Positions 1 to 8,618 of a DNA stretch of 24,035 nt are shown here, in pieces; the first letter of the stretch is position 1, and every line of letters begins with the position of its first letter. The translations under genes and the position numbers were made by a program. This stretch comes from Chara braunii. Lineage: Eukaryota > Streptophyta > Charophyceae > Charales > Characeae. The stretch spans positions 3,646,791 to 3,670,825 of the forward strand of contig BFEA01000040.1 of the NCBI GenBank assembly GCA_003427395.1, given 5' to 3'. The notes beneath the pieces are model-generated. The model searched no databases. It was not told the origin of the DNA and saw only the letters and a list, made by a program, of their open reading frames with translations.

Positions 1-24
1 CCATTAGCAGACCCCGTTTTGGAT

Positions 25-76
25 GGCTCCATCTATTACTGGGGGCACACCTGCTGGAAAGCAGGTCCAGCGTCCC
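25..76 (-). repeat. LINE 3'-terminal signature, copy 1
   Basis: This is a copy of the dispersed 50-nt sequence that ends the LINE family of this window (sense strand begins GGACGCTGGACC and ends GATGGAGCC). It is slightly divergent: CCCCCAGTAATAG replaces the usual CCCCACCAATAG. No poly(A) is visible because the window starts 24 bases beyond it. It lies downstream, on the same strand, of the Penelope-like element. Confidence 0.75.
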
Positions 77-163
77 TTCATACATTTTATAGAGCTTGAA
101 AGTTGAAACAATGATAGTCGTACTGGAAAGCCTTCTGCCACATTGTTCACAGGGATATATGAG

Positions 164-1182
164 ATAGATATTAAAAGGTACCATGGTAAAAACACATGTA
201 GTCAACGAAAAATCATAGAACAGAAGATGAGAATCGGCGTCCCCCAGGGGGTTTCCTCCAACTTCCATCCCGAAGCTACTCCGTTACTCCACTTTCCCAC
301 TTCCGTCACTATCACTAGGCGATATACCGGATACCGCANAGCTACAGTACCGTCAGTCCCATCGTAAAGGTCGACTATCCTGATCGTGTTCCTATTTATC
401 ACAGACAAACAGTGCCGAAAAAACAAGCAAGCAGNCNGAGTACCGGGTTTCCCACTACCCTCAAAAACAAGGACCACCGTGGGTTACTCAGGCTGTCTGT
501 AAACAACAAATCAAAACGAGTCAAGGGGCCTCAACAACCGGTAGCACCCATCGAGGCGCTCAGGCCCTCAAAAACAGAAGTCAAAAACACTCCTACCAGA
601 GGAAAAGCAAATAACAGTGTCAACCAAAAACAGAAAAGAAAAGAAAAACGAAAACCCTGTCAGATGATCCAAAAAACCACCCGATCATCCTGCCACCTAA
701 CCTATTCAAAACAGCACAAAATCGAACAACAAATTCAAGGAAACAAGAAATCCACAGTCCATTTCCAGACAGCGTCCTTGCCCACTGCAAACGCTCTGAG
801 GACACACTCGAAGATTCTCGCAGGGAATCCTTTGACTCTCAGCTCTCTCTTGACTGTCAGAACCCTCATCGGGATTTCGGAAAGAATGGTAGTATTCTGG
901 TGGATCCGATGAAGGTAACTACCGATAATGGCAGCCTTCTGCTGCTTACTCCCCCAAGAAGAATAGGATTGCCCATTCTTAAAAGTCAACTTCTCTTCAG
1001 ACCAAACTGATTCCTCGTTTTTGACCAATTGAACACAACCTAGGTACGGTCGGGAGCTTTTGGTTCGAATCTCGCATCCAAGGAACAACAAAATACCATT
1101 CCCATCGTCGGTCCTCTTCAGAACCAAGTTCTGTGGGTAGCACTTCTCAAAAGCCCCAAGGATCTCCTTCCGCTGCTGATCA
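164..1182 (-). repeat. 3' copy of the Penelope-like element's direct repeat
   Basis: It matches 4861-5879 base for base at an offset of 4697. The exceptions are one substitution (223 G versus 4920 C) and three ambiguous bases (339, 435, 437, read as C, C, A in the other copy). It holds the 3' UTR and the last third of the RT. The near-identity implies a recent duplication or one made during retrotransposition. Confidence 0.95.
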
Positions 1183-2045
1183 GATAACGCTGCAGTCATC
1201 AGAATGACGTCATCGATCAGTCTGATACCAAAAACTCTCTTCCGTAGAGTACCGAGGCTGTTCAGAAATCTGCATTCTGCAAAAGCACAGAGTATACAGG
1301 CCAACGGAGGGCTCGTGCTTTTGCCCATCGGAATCCGGATCACTTGTCTCAGCAAAACACCGGTAGAATACATATAGGTATGCTTCAACTCAAAGCGCAC
1401 AAATTTGACCAAATCGTCAAAATCTAGTTGTCTCCAATGGTCAGAGCCAGTGGTTTCACCAAAGGAAGCACCTCTGCCCCTCGAATTCACACGCACAAAA
1501 GACCTCCCTTTACTTCGGTGGTGATCCACAATCCAAGAAACAACATCAACGATCTCCTCATGGGGGAGTCGGCTGAACATCTCCTTAATGTCATAGGAGA
1601 CCGACTCGACTTTCCCTTTCGTCCCATGGTCGATCTTCTTATTGATGCGCAGTAACCGATCTGCAAGATTCGAGACTGCTTGGAGGTTAAAGTGGTTGTC
1701 AAAAGGGAGCTGAAAAAGCAAATGGTTCAAACCCTTAGCCACCATTCGTCCAGTCTTCACCATCGGTTCTTTGAAAGTGGCACATATCGGCCGAAATCGG
1801 TTAGTATCTTTATGTTTCGGCAGAACATAAGATACTCCAAAACGACCATTACAATCCCAACGCGCAAACTTACTCAAACCTTCCTCACGCACATCAGTCT
1901 TCACACGAGCTAATACAACACTCTCGGATTCCTGCACAACCCGATAGCCTGGGCTTAGGACGAAAGATCCCATCATTGCCTTCTGGTTTACAGAAGGACA
2001 CATCACTAGCTTTTCACCGACGTTCCGATCGAGGGGGTAAGTACA
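735..2045 (-). pseudogene. Penelope-like reverse transcriptase region
   Basis: This is the RT of the Penelope-like element, 423 aa in the main frame (2006-735) plus an N-terminal motif just upstream in the same frame. Visible in order: LDRNVGEKLVMCP near 2035-1995 (the DKG-type motif preceding PLE RTs), YVLPKHKDTNRFRPI at residues 60-74, motif A SYDIKEMFSRLP at 137-148 (catalytic Asp139), motif B IPMGKSTSPPLA at 225-236, and motif C RLIDDVIL at 262-269 (catalytic Asp265-Asp266). The thumb follows, and the frame ends in TAG/TAA-type stop at 735. The catalytic aspartates are intact. The region is joined to the upstream coding sequence only through a frameshift around 2035, next to a C5 run, so a lost base (real or a sequencing error) is plausible. 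Family assignment rests on motif order and the IDD motif; I am confident it is a PLE-type RT rather than a LINE RT. Confidence 0.85.
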
Positions 2046-2320
2046 AACCCCTCAAACTCCTTTTTAACTGACATCACTTCGTCAAGTGAGATCTTGTCGG
2101 AAACATCCGCAGTTGGGACAAAACAACGATGAAAATTCAAACCACTGAAATCAGGCATGGCTCCTTTCAGGTTATACCAATTCGAGAAGCCAGAGACAAC
2201 TTCTTGTCGTAACAGCATAACACGGTTCGGAGCATCTGGTTGAGGAATATCATTAACGTTTGCCATTTTCTGGTGTCGAAGATTTCCATCACAAAGTCGG
2301 AAGCAAACATGACCATCCAC
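2006..2320 (-). pseudogene. RT N-terminal extension of the Penelope-like element, shifted frame
   Basis: This is an intermediate coding segment between the endonuclease/linker frame (ending 2167) and the RT frame (starting about 2045). The stretch from about 2265 to 2040 reads as coherent protein (PDFSGLNFHRCFVPTADVS and an acidic helix). It falls where PLE proteins carry the region just before the DKG-type motif. It is in a third frame, so at least one indel lies near 2265 and one near 2035. It is not an independent gene. Confidence 0.6.
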
Positions 2321-3399
2321 TTCGGATGGGATGGCTCACGAGCAGCAAAGGCTCGTTGATTGTGGAGAAAGTGTCCGATCGATGGGTTTTTAACCCAAAC
2401 GATTCGAACCTTCTTCCGTGCCCGCTTCCGAAAACAGTCAGGTAGATCACAACCCATAATAGCATCGTTAACAAGCTTCCTTAGTTCAACTACTCTAATT
2501 CGATCATCATACTTCACACGGATTACGAGATCAGCAGACATACTAAAACCAAACTTGTCACGGATCACTCGAGATAACAAGCGTCTAAGGTACTTCCTCG
2601 TGGATTTCTTACTGAAGTCTTTAATTACGTTATACAGTTTCATCAAAGACTTCAGTCCCCAAACATAGAAATCAGATATACTCCTCGGGTTCCTCAAAAT
2701 CCCATACAAGATAACCTTCAAAAATCTAGCTTTCGGCTTCCACATGCGCATATACTCGATCACGAAGGTACCACCCTTCTCAAACACATTTTTACAAGCG
2801 TGAAATAACAGAGTAGTTTTACCGTGCTTAACCGTGGAATCCCCAAATTTCTTACGCAACTTCTTCCACCCGCCAACCCAAATATTACCTCCGCTGGTCG
2901 TGATGGTCAACCTTAGTTGACTACTTTCAAAACTCTCCGTAAGTGCATCAATCAGATTCAGGACAGGTCGCTCGGCAGTACCAATGCGGAAAGATAATGG
3001 TTTAATCACTCGTTCCCTCGTATCCTTGCCCTTACGTTCCTTCTTCCCTTTCTGGTTCTTTTTCCCCTTACTGCTCTTAGCACATCCCGCACAGTTCAAA
3101 AATGATGACCACTGTTTGATATACAAATCTTCAAGATTCAGTAGATCATTGGCAGTCGTGTGATCAATCGAGACTATCACATAATTCTTTAATAACGATC
3201 GGTGGAAGTGAGAGCGTTTCACGCTACCACATTTGAAACGGTGTTCGCACCATCGTGTATCCACGTTGTGTGTGGTCTTTCCAACGTACTGATATTTACA
3301 AAAAGGAGAAACAACGATGTATACAACATTAGATAGTGAAAGAAAGTTGATACCGTGTGTATCACACAGACATCGCCACGACTCAACAAGCTTACCATT
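2167..3399 (-). pseudogene. GIY-YIG endonuclease and linker of the Penelope-like element
   Basis: Reading in frame from just after a TGA at 3402-3400, the sequence shows a C-x-C pair (WRCLCDTHGINF), then VVYIVVSPFCKYQYVGKT (the GIY..YIG core with spacing as in the family), then DTRWCEHRFKCG with the conserved Arg, and LEDLYIKQW with the conserved Glu. Cysteines and a H-x-H pair (SHFH) in and before the domain could bind zinc. A Lys-rich tract (about 3060-3010) and a long basic linker follow, ending with VKNPSIGHFLHNQRAFAA near 2395, a PLE-like pre-RT segment. GIY-YIG nucleases cut DNA to prime reverse transcription of these elements. The placement before the RT is unusual and diagnostic of the permuted PLE group. 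The frame is lost at about 2265. Any start codon is unclear, as coding similarity runs upstream through the TGA. Confidence 0.8.
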
Positions 3400-3402
3400 T
3401 CA

Positions 3403-4233
3403 TCTGATTTCCTTTCTGCAGCTCAGCACTACAACACACAACCTGAGCAGTTCCTCGACTTTATGGTCAATAATATTCAAACGTCTCCTGTATTCCGTAA
3501 CGTAGTCCACAATCCGCCAAATCTTGTCTAATTCGTAAACAAATTAAGCCTCTTGTTCCGTGACTTCATCGTCAGCAGTTGCTGATTCTTCATCCGGTTG
3601 GTCTGCAACAATTGACAGATCGATTGGTCCGATGTCCCCAAAATGAACCCTAGTACGGTAACTCGCGATATCGAATATCGCGTCGACTTTGCCGTTGTAA
3701 GCCACTCCTTCATCCTTGCAGATCCCCTGAAGTTCCAAAGTTCCGAGAGCTCGAAGGTCTTCCATCTGTTGGTTACGAAAGCGCAGCTTCTCGACAGTAC
3801 TTGGTTGTCCTGGGGTCTTCTTAAGCTTCTCCACATATGGTGATAGCTTTGTCCTCACCTTCGCCTTCGACATGGTAGCATGGCCAGGAGTACGCACCGC
3901 CTTCTTCTTCGTATCAGTCCGACGTGGCGTGCGCTTGGCCGGAGTCACAAGAGGCGGACTATCATCGAAAACTACCTCAGGTCCCCTTTTCCTCTTCTCA
4001 TGGATAATCAGGTTCTTAGTACGAGCTCGGATGTCCTCAGTAGCGCTTCCCCCACTATCATCATTCGAGTCATCAGGTACTCGTACTGGTTGCTTCGTTG
4101 TCCGAGTCTTACGAACGAACTCCAAAACTGGTCCAAGATTTGCCTCCATGCGATCGAAAAAATCCCCAATCTTAATTGCCAGTTGGATCTCCAACTTCTT
4201 GTCAATCTCAGCGTCATGTTGCTCATCTTTCAA
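3403..4233 (-). pseudogene. Gag-like region, C-terminal part with SAP-like segment
   Basis: The frame ends at TAA 3546-3544 and covers about 229 aa. It begins inside a charged helical region that continues the coiled coil of the upstream frame. A basic tract rich in TPxKRTPRRTDTKKK follows, then a C-terminal stretch LELQGICKDEGVAYNGKVDA that resembles a SAP DNA-binding helix-turn-helix. After the TAA the same frame stays open and coherent (LDKIWRIVDYVTEYRRRLNI, an apparent coiled coil) up to a TGA at 3402-3400, then enters the GIY-YIG domain. The gag-like part and the endonuclease are therefore in one frame, separated only by two stops. I infer a former fused protein or two ORFs separated by a short spacer. 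The SAP call is by pattern only. Confidence 0.6.
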
Positions 4234-4673
4234 CTTCTTCTCATTGCGCCATTGTCTGTTTCCGCTTCAGCTTCTAAACGTAAACGCTCCTCCTTAGCTT
4301 TCCTTGCCTTCTCAGCCAAAACAAACTCCGAGACCGATGCAAGACTCTCGTTCAATTCCTCGATCTTGTGTCGCAATTCCTCAGATTCTTGTTTGGTGGC
4401 CATACTCGTCGCACCAAAGCCCTTCCTTGGGGATGCCGATCGACCACGGTTCACATCGTACGACGTCGACGGCTTCGCTTTCGGTGCACGCCAGCGATTC
4501 GGACAATGATTAGCATAATGACCAATTTCATTACAGCTAAAACAACGTGGAGGCGAGCGCCGGTGGTATCGATCATCCCTCCTATCATCTCGTCGGTCAA
4601 ATCCGTGGTGGCTGCCATGGTCTTCACTACTTGATCTTCGTCTTCCACCATCGTAGTCGCGCCGGTCTCCCAT
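4230..4673 (-). pseudogene. Gag-like region, N-terminal part with CCHC zinc knuckle
   Basis: This is a 147-aa frame. I place the start at the ATG at 4673 (MGDRRDYDGG); the open frame upstream only reads through the tandem junction. It has an Arg/Asp/Ser/His-rich leader, then a zinc knuckle CFSCNEIGHYANHC (C-x2-C-x4-H-x4-C) at about residues 45-58. A basic spacer and an Ala/Glu/Lys-rich coiled coil (about 95-140) follow. The frame ends at TGA 4232-4230, exactly where the downstream frame takes over with more coiled coil, so a single -1 shift would join them. Zinc knuckles of this kind bind nucleic acid in retroelement gag/ORF1 proteins; the role here is inferred from position. It is the first coding region of the element after the tandem junction at 4861/4860. 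Confidence 0.7.
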
Positions 4674-4844
4674 TGTTACAACAAATGACTTCACGGTATC
4701 ACCAAGATGCTTGGCTATAACCCAACTTCGAACAAAACAGTAAATGAGCCAGAAAGTAGGAGCAAAGGCAAGAAAAGACGAAGAGAATAGATGGTTTGGA
4801 TAGAAATCACGCTCACTTAATCTCAGTAATTCTTCCCCAAGAGA

Positions 4845-4903
4845 GTTGACGTGTGCCGTAATAGATATTAAAAGGTACCATGGTAAAAACACATGTAGTC
4901 AAC
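4845..4903. repeat. Inverted repeat spanning the pLTR/element junction
   Basis: GTTGAC-GTGT at 4845-4854 is complementary to ACAC (4889-4892) and GTCAAC (4898-4903), with a 5-nt bulge. The loop contains the tandem junction (4860/4861) and the palindromic GGTACC/CCATGG. It exists only where the two copies abut; the 3' end at 164 lacks the partner arm. Confidence 0.45.
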
Positions 4904-5879
4904 GAAAAATCATAGAACACAAGATGAGAATCGGCGTCCCCCAGGGGGTTTCCTCCAACTTCCATCCCGAAGCTACTCCGTTACTCCACTTTCCCACTTC
5001 CGTCACTATCACTAGGCGATATACCGGATACCGCACAGCTACAGTACCGTCAGTCCCATCGTAAAGGTCGACTATCCTGATCGTGTTCCTATTTATCACA
5101 GACAAACAGTGCCGAAAAAACAAGCAAGCAGCCAGAGTACCGGGTTTCCCACTACCCTCAAAAACAAGGACCACCGTGGGTTACTCAGGCTGTCTGTAAA
5201 CAACAAATCAAAACGAGTCAAGGGGCCTCAACAACCGGTAGCACCCATCGAGGCGCTCAGGCCCTCAAAAACAGAAGTCAAAAACACTCCTACCAGAGGA
5301 AAAGCAAATAACAGTGTCAACCAAAAACAGAAAAGAAAAGAAAAACGAAAACCCTGTCAGATGATCCAAAAAACCACCCGATCATCCTGCCACCTAACCT
5401 ATTCAAAACAGCACAAAATCGAACAACAAATTCAAGGAAACAAGAAATCCACAGTCCATTTCCAGACAGCGTCCTTGCCCACTGCAAACGCTCTGAGGAC
5501 ACACTCGAAGATTCTCGCAGGGAATCCTTTGACTCTCAGCTCTCTCTTGACTGTCAGAACCCTCATCGGGATTTCGGAAAGAATGGTAGTATTCTGGTGG
5601 ATCCGATGAAGGTAACTACCGATAATGGCAGCCTTCTGCTGCTTACTCCCCCAAGAAGAATAGGATTGCCCATTCTTAAAAGTCAACTTCTCTTCAGACC
5701 AAACTGATTCCTCGTTTTTGACCAATTGAACACAACCTAGGTACGGTCGGGAGCTTTTGGTTCGAATCTCGCATCCAAGGAACAACAAAATACCATTCCC
5801 ATCGTCGGTCCTCTTCAGAACCAAGTTCTGTGGGTAGCACTTCTCAAAAGCCCCAAGGATCTCCTTCCGCTGCTGATCA
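4861..5879 (-). mobile_element. Upstream partial copy (pLTR) of the Penelope-like element
   Basis: This tandem, 5'-truncated copy comprises the last part of the RT frame (from SDQQRKEIL to the stop at 5432) and the complete 3' UTR. It lies directly upstream of the full unit on the same strand. It stops at 5879, just 30 bases into the region coding for the segment after RT motif C. There an ambiguous base (5880) and 37 A follow, so the true truncation point may be hidden by an assembly problem. Promoters of PLEs are expected in this upstream copy; none can be read directly. Confidence 0.85.
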
Positions 5880-5880
5880 N

Positions 5881-5917
<37 letters not shown>
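5880..5917. repeat. Ambiguous base followed by a 37-A homopolymer
   Basis: An N and an A37 run sit exactly at the truncated end of the partial Penelope-like copy. Coherent coding-like sequence of a different kind begins right after it. It may be a real tail or a collapsed or mis-joined assembly junction. Confidence 0.7.
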
Positions 5918-5920
<3 letters not shown>

Positions 5921-6437
5921 GTGTTTGGAAAGAGAAGAATGCGTGCGGGATTGTGAGCGCAGGGCAAGATTTTTTTTTCCAACCACTTCTCATGATCGTG
6001 CGAGTCCAAGAACAAGTGCACAACCATGAGAAGGCACCTGCAAGAAAAGGTATGTACAATGTTTTTAAAAAAATTTAAGAAGTTTTTGTATAACGCACGT
6101 ACCTACTTCTTGGAGTTTTATGTAGACGGTCCTGGTTTTGGACATATCTTTCGTAGAGATGCATAGCAGCAGATCAATCGAGATGCTTCGCACCTCTCCC
6201 CAAAGACGTTCAGATTCAGGCACAAAATTTGATGCTGAAACGACATATAGGGACCTTGCCCGACAGCTCTACACAAAAGCAAAGGAAATGAAGAAGGGCA
6301 AGTACCTCGCCCTTAGAGGCCTACTCACAGGTGCGGGGTTCCTTCCTATTTCTTTATTACTAATATTTACTATATATGTTTTTATTTTTTTTCTCCCTCG
6401 CTCTAGGAAAGTTGCACCCTAAAATTTGTTCTGCAAG
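5918..6437 (+). pseudogene. Fragment of a spliced host gene (three exons, two introns)
   Basis: Exon 1 is open to 6049 and ends AAAAG|GTATGT, a strong donor. Intron 1 is 6050-6156 (107 bp, ends TTTCGTAG). Exon 2 is 6157-6330 (174 nt). Intron 2 is 6331-6406 (76 bp, starts GTGCGG, has a TACTAAT branch-like site near 6358, then a pyrimidine tract and CTCTAG). Exon 3 runs from 6407 to about 6437, where AAG|GTACAT is a possible third donor. All joins keep one frame. The predicted protein piece includes GQDFFFQPLLMIVRVQEQ, a Ser/Arg-rich middle and a helical ETTYRDLARQLYTKAKEM. I do not recognise the family. The 5' part is lost at the N/poly(A) at 5880-5917, and I could not follow exons beyond 6437, so I call it a fragment. 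It could still be the middle of an intact gene in a mis-assembled contig. Confidence 0.5.
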
Positions 6438-6507
6438 GTACATACCTTGTATTCGAATACAAGGTACCCCGTACCTCGTATTCGTATACTACAAGGTACG
6501 CACCTTG
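6434..6507. repeat. Cluster of CAAGGTAC palindromes
   Basis: A perfect 24-bp palindrome lies at 6443-6466 (half-site TACCTTGTATTC). Overlapping it on the left is the hairpin CAAGGTA-CA-TACCTTG (6434-6449), and to the right is CAAGGTACGCACCTTG (6492-6507), with further GGTACC and GTACC half-sites between. It can form alternative cruciforms. Confidence 0.8.
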
Positions 6508-6531
6508 TTTTCGGGTTAAGACGGTAGGGGT

Positions 6532-6660
6532 GATGATAAGAGCAGACACCACTAGCACTGCCGGGGAGGCTCCATCTATTGGTGGGGAGCAACACCTGCT
6601 AGAAAGCAGGTCCAGTGTTCCTGAACATTGTAATCATTTGTTTAAACAGACATGTGTTTG
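6532..6660 (-). repeat. LINE 3'-terminal signature, copy 2 (extended form)
   Basis: It carries the conserved core (6569-6615) and also the outer part GATAAGAGCAGACACC. A further 40 bp beyond the core (AACATTG..TTTGTTTAAACAGACATGTG) are shared with the copy at 11679-11812, so these two represent one subfamily. Confidence 0.75.
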
Positions 6661-7215
6661 TGCTGTTTGTAGTATATGCACAGAGTCTGACTTTTAATGA
6701 TGAGCAACATTGATTGCGCTCATACAAGGGGATTAACTGCTCATCGAAACCCTATCTTCATTACCCTGCCCTGCTCCACTCATCTCCCAGTACATGGACC
6801 ATTCAACACCATGAGAGGAGGGGGTCTGACCTAATCGATAATCCCAGTTAAAACCAAGGCACTACATCTGAGCAAAATCGATTAAATCAGGTCCAATCAA
6901 ATCAAACAAAATGCCATGCAATTTAGATGAACTCAAATCAAATCAAATCAAATCAGAGCAAATCAAATCATATCAAATCAGATAAAATCAAATCAAAAGA
7001 CATACTACCCAATCGAACAGAATTTCAAGTTGATTCGGGGCAAATCAGATTCCATGGGAGAAACCCGGCCTGTAGCCATTCCTTCCTGGCAACATATGTG
7101 ATGAGCAAATGAGGGAGGGCGGAAGAATCATCAAGGACAGGCATCAAAACTCATCAGTGAGAGCAGACATATAGATGCTCAGTCCCGCTATCGATCACCA
7201 CGTTTTCTTCCCCCA
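6661..7215. repeat. Non-coding stretch with an (AAATC)n microsatellite
   Basis: No supportable gene. From about 6890 to 7002 the sequence is an imperfect AAATC pentanucleotide repeat (AATCAAATCAAATC and variants). The rest is unique-looking, with no domain or RNA signature I recognise. Confidence 0.7.
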
Positions 7216-7635
7216 CTACCCTATCCCTTTGCGCTCCCGCCACTGAGCACCCAAGATTAAGGTGGGAAAATACTCAAGGGTGACAGGAGTATTCCCCCAA
7301 TCGAACAAGCCATGCACCCCTCCCTTGAGATAGAGCACTCCTCCTACCCCCGCACCCTCAGAACACAGGACAAGAGAGGAGGGACCGAGCAGGGATAACG
7401 GGAGTGTCCCCAGTGGTAAACCATACGAACCCTTGCCATAAGCACCTGTAGTTGATGAGGTTGACCCCAAATGATATTGTAGTTGGCGTTGAAATCAAAG
7501 GCGGCGGTGAGGTCGTTGCTGTGCACAAGAATGATGAAGTGACCGCCACCTTCGTTGTCACCATTACTGGCGATGATGAAAACCTGACCGATGTTGGTGT
7601 TGTTGATAGCATCGCCGCTGCTGCTGCACTTCCTT
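7216..7635. other. Unassigned stretch before the GTT-rich array
   Basis: Short open frames occur on both strands but none has motifs, convincing composition or homologous copies in the window. I see nothing here that I can name. Confidence 0.5.
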
Positions 7636-7900
7636 GAAGGGTGCAAGGTAGTCGTATTGTGATCGCTGTTGTTGTTGTTGTTGATGATCATGTTTTTGCT
7701 GTGATTATTGCTGGTGTCGCTGTCGATGTTGCCATTGTTGTTGCCGTCGATCGTAATATCGCCGTTGATCTGTTGTCGTCCTTACTGTCGTTGTTATCGT
7801 TGTTGTTGTTGCAACTATCGATGTTGTTAGCGCTGTTGTTGTTCATATTTTTTGTTGACGTTGCTAGGAATGTTGTTGTTATTGTTGTTATCATTCAATG
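7636..7900. repeat. Imperfect (GTT/GTC)n trinucleotide array
   Basis: About 260 bp dominated by GTTGTT, GTCGTT and GTTGCT units. All frames across it translate to low-complexity Val/Leu/Ile or Asn/Thr/Asp runs, which are not genes in themselves. Confidence 0.8.
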
Positions 7901-8454
7901 ACCAACAATCGCTCAGGAGATCCGACCCCGTCCACTGATTACTGGGCGCCATAGAGTCCTCGAATGGCGGTTCTTCTCCTTCCTCCGCTGTTAGCCTCTG
8001 GCCTCCTACACCAGATTGCAGATACCACCCCTGCTCCAGCGCTGCATACAAATCTTGCCCCTCCTCAAAAATGCCGTAACAGCACTGCATCAGAGTCTCT
8101 ACCTGTTGCCAGTCTATGAAATCATCCAATTGAGGAGCCGGCCCCTCCACCGACTCCCAAATGACCTGCATCATGTTTTGCATCACACCCTGAAACGACG
8201 GGGTCGGTGGGGCTGGGCCCCCATCATCCTCCAACCGATCTCCCTGCTTTGAACGCAGGGCTTCCACCATCTCCCGTCGACGACGCCGACCTGCCTGTAT
8301 GATCGAGAGCCACTCGGCGGCTCCTCGTTGTAACTCTCCAGTCGAAGCCATCTCGAGTGTCAAACTGTCGATCCGCCACAAAAAACGCACCGACGTTCTC
8401 CCACTCCTCTCGCCACTCCCACATGCAGTGGGGCTGCCACGTCAGCGTCACCAC
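7827..8454 (-). pseudogene. Unrecognised coding-like segment with one frame change
   Basis: The frame from 8390 (first convincing Met at 8351, MASTGELQRG) encodes about 150 residues of balanced, non-repetitive sequence. Visible parts are RRRRREMVEAL, GPAPPTPSFQGVMQNMMQVI, and acidic DDFIDWQQVETLMQCC. It then enters an Asn-rich tail derived from the GTT array. A preceding segment in another frame (8454 to about 8360) is Trp-rich (WQPHCMWEWREEWENVGAFF) and probably belongs to the same former protein. I recognise no domain. It may be a retroelement ORF or a repeated protein family of this genome. It lies antisense to a plus-strand poly(A) at 8599-8618. Confidence 0.4.
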
Positions 8455-8598
8455 AAAACGTGGGGCAAGACGTGTGGCTCAGGAGGCTCACGGTCAACAG
8501 ACGCGGGCACCTGATTGTGCGGAGGGCAGCCGGACCCTGCCGGCTGCGACTACGCGGAGTGTTAGCGCAACCTCAGAAACCGTAGCGTTCTTATGAAG

Positions 8599-8618
8599 AA
8601 AAAAAAAAAAAAAAAAAA
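8599..8618 (+). repeat. Poly(A) tail of a plus-strand insertion
   Basis: A20 ends a plus-strand segment (to 8598) and directly abuts the LINE fragment on the opposite strand. Its body upstream carries no LINE signature, so its source is unknown. Confidence 0.55.

Larger units (their letters stand above)
164..4860 (-). mobile_element. Penelope-like retroelement, full unit (permuted GIY-YIG then RT)
   Basis: On the minus strand the order is gag-like region (4673-3544), GIY-YIG endonuclease (about 3340-3080), a long basic linker, RT (about 2045-735), then a 570-bp 3' UTR (734-164). The last 1019 bp recur as a direct repeat immediately upstream (5879-4861), so the unit length is exactly 4697 bp. 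A full unit preceded by a partial tandem copy is the known Penelope 'pLTR' layout. A GIY-YIG domain on the N-terminal side of the RT is the permuted arrangement known from the Naiad/Chlamys lineage; canonical Penelope elements carry it at the C-terminus. The coding region is broken by frameshifts near 4240, 2265 and 2035 and by stops at 3546-3544 and 3402-3400. I see no target-site duplication. Confidence 0.82.

Noticed and set aside
412-912. 166-aa plus-strand open frame, repeated at 5109-5609
   Set aside because: It is antisense to the RT C-terminus and 3' UTR of the Penelope-like element. Its duplication is just the direct repeat, and its Lys/Gln/Ser-rich composition is not protein-like.
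1190-1206. CTGATGA on the minus strand, a possible hammerhead core in the Penelope-like element
   Set aside because: It encodes the residues after RT motif C (ILMTAA) and has no matching stems or GAAA; coincidence.
4935-4960. GAAACCCCCTGGGGGAC on the minus strand, reminiscent of a hammerhead stem III
   Set aside because: No CUGANGA core upstream, and the expected U before the cleavage site is A. I do not support a ribozyme in the pLTR.
7641-7901. 86-aa and 68-aa open frames over the GTT array
   Set aside because: Low-complexity translation of a trinucleotide repeat.
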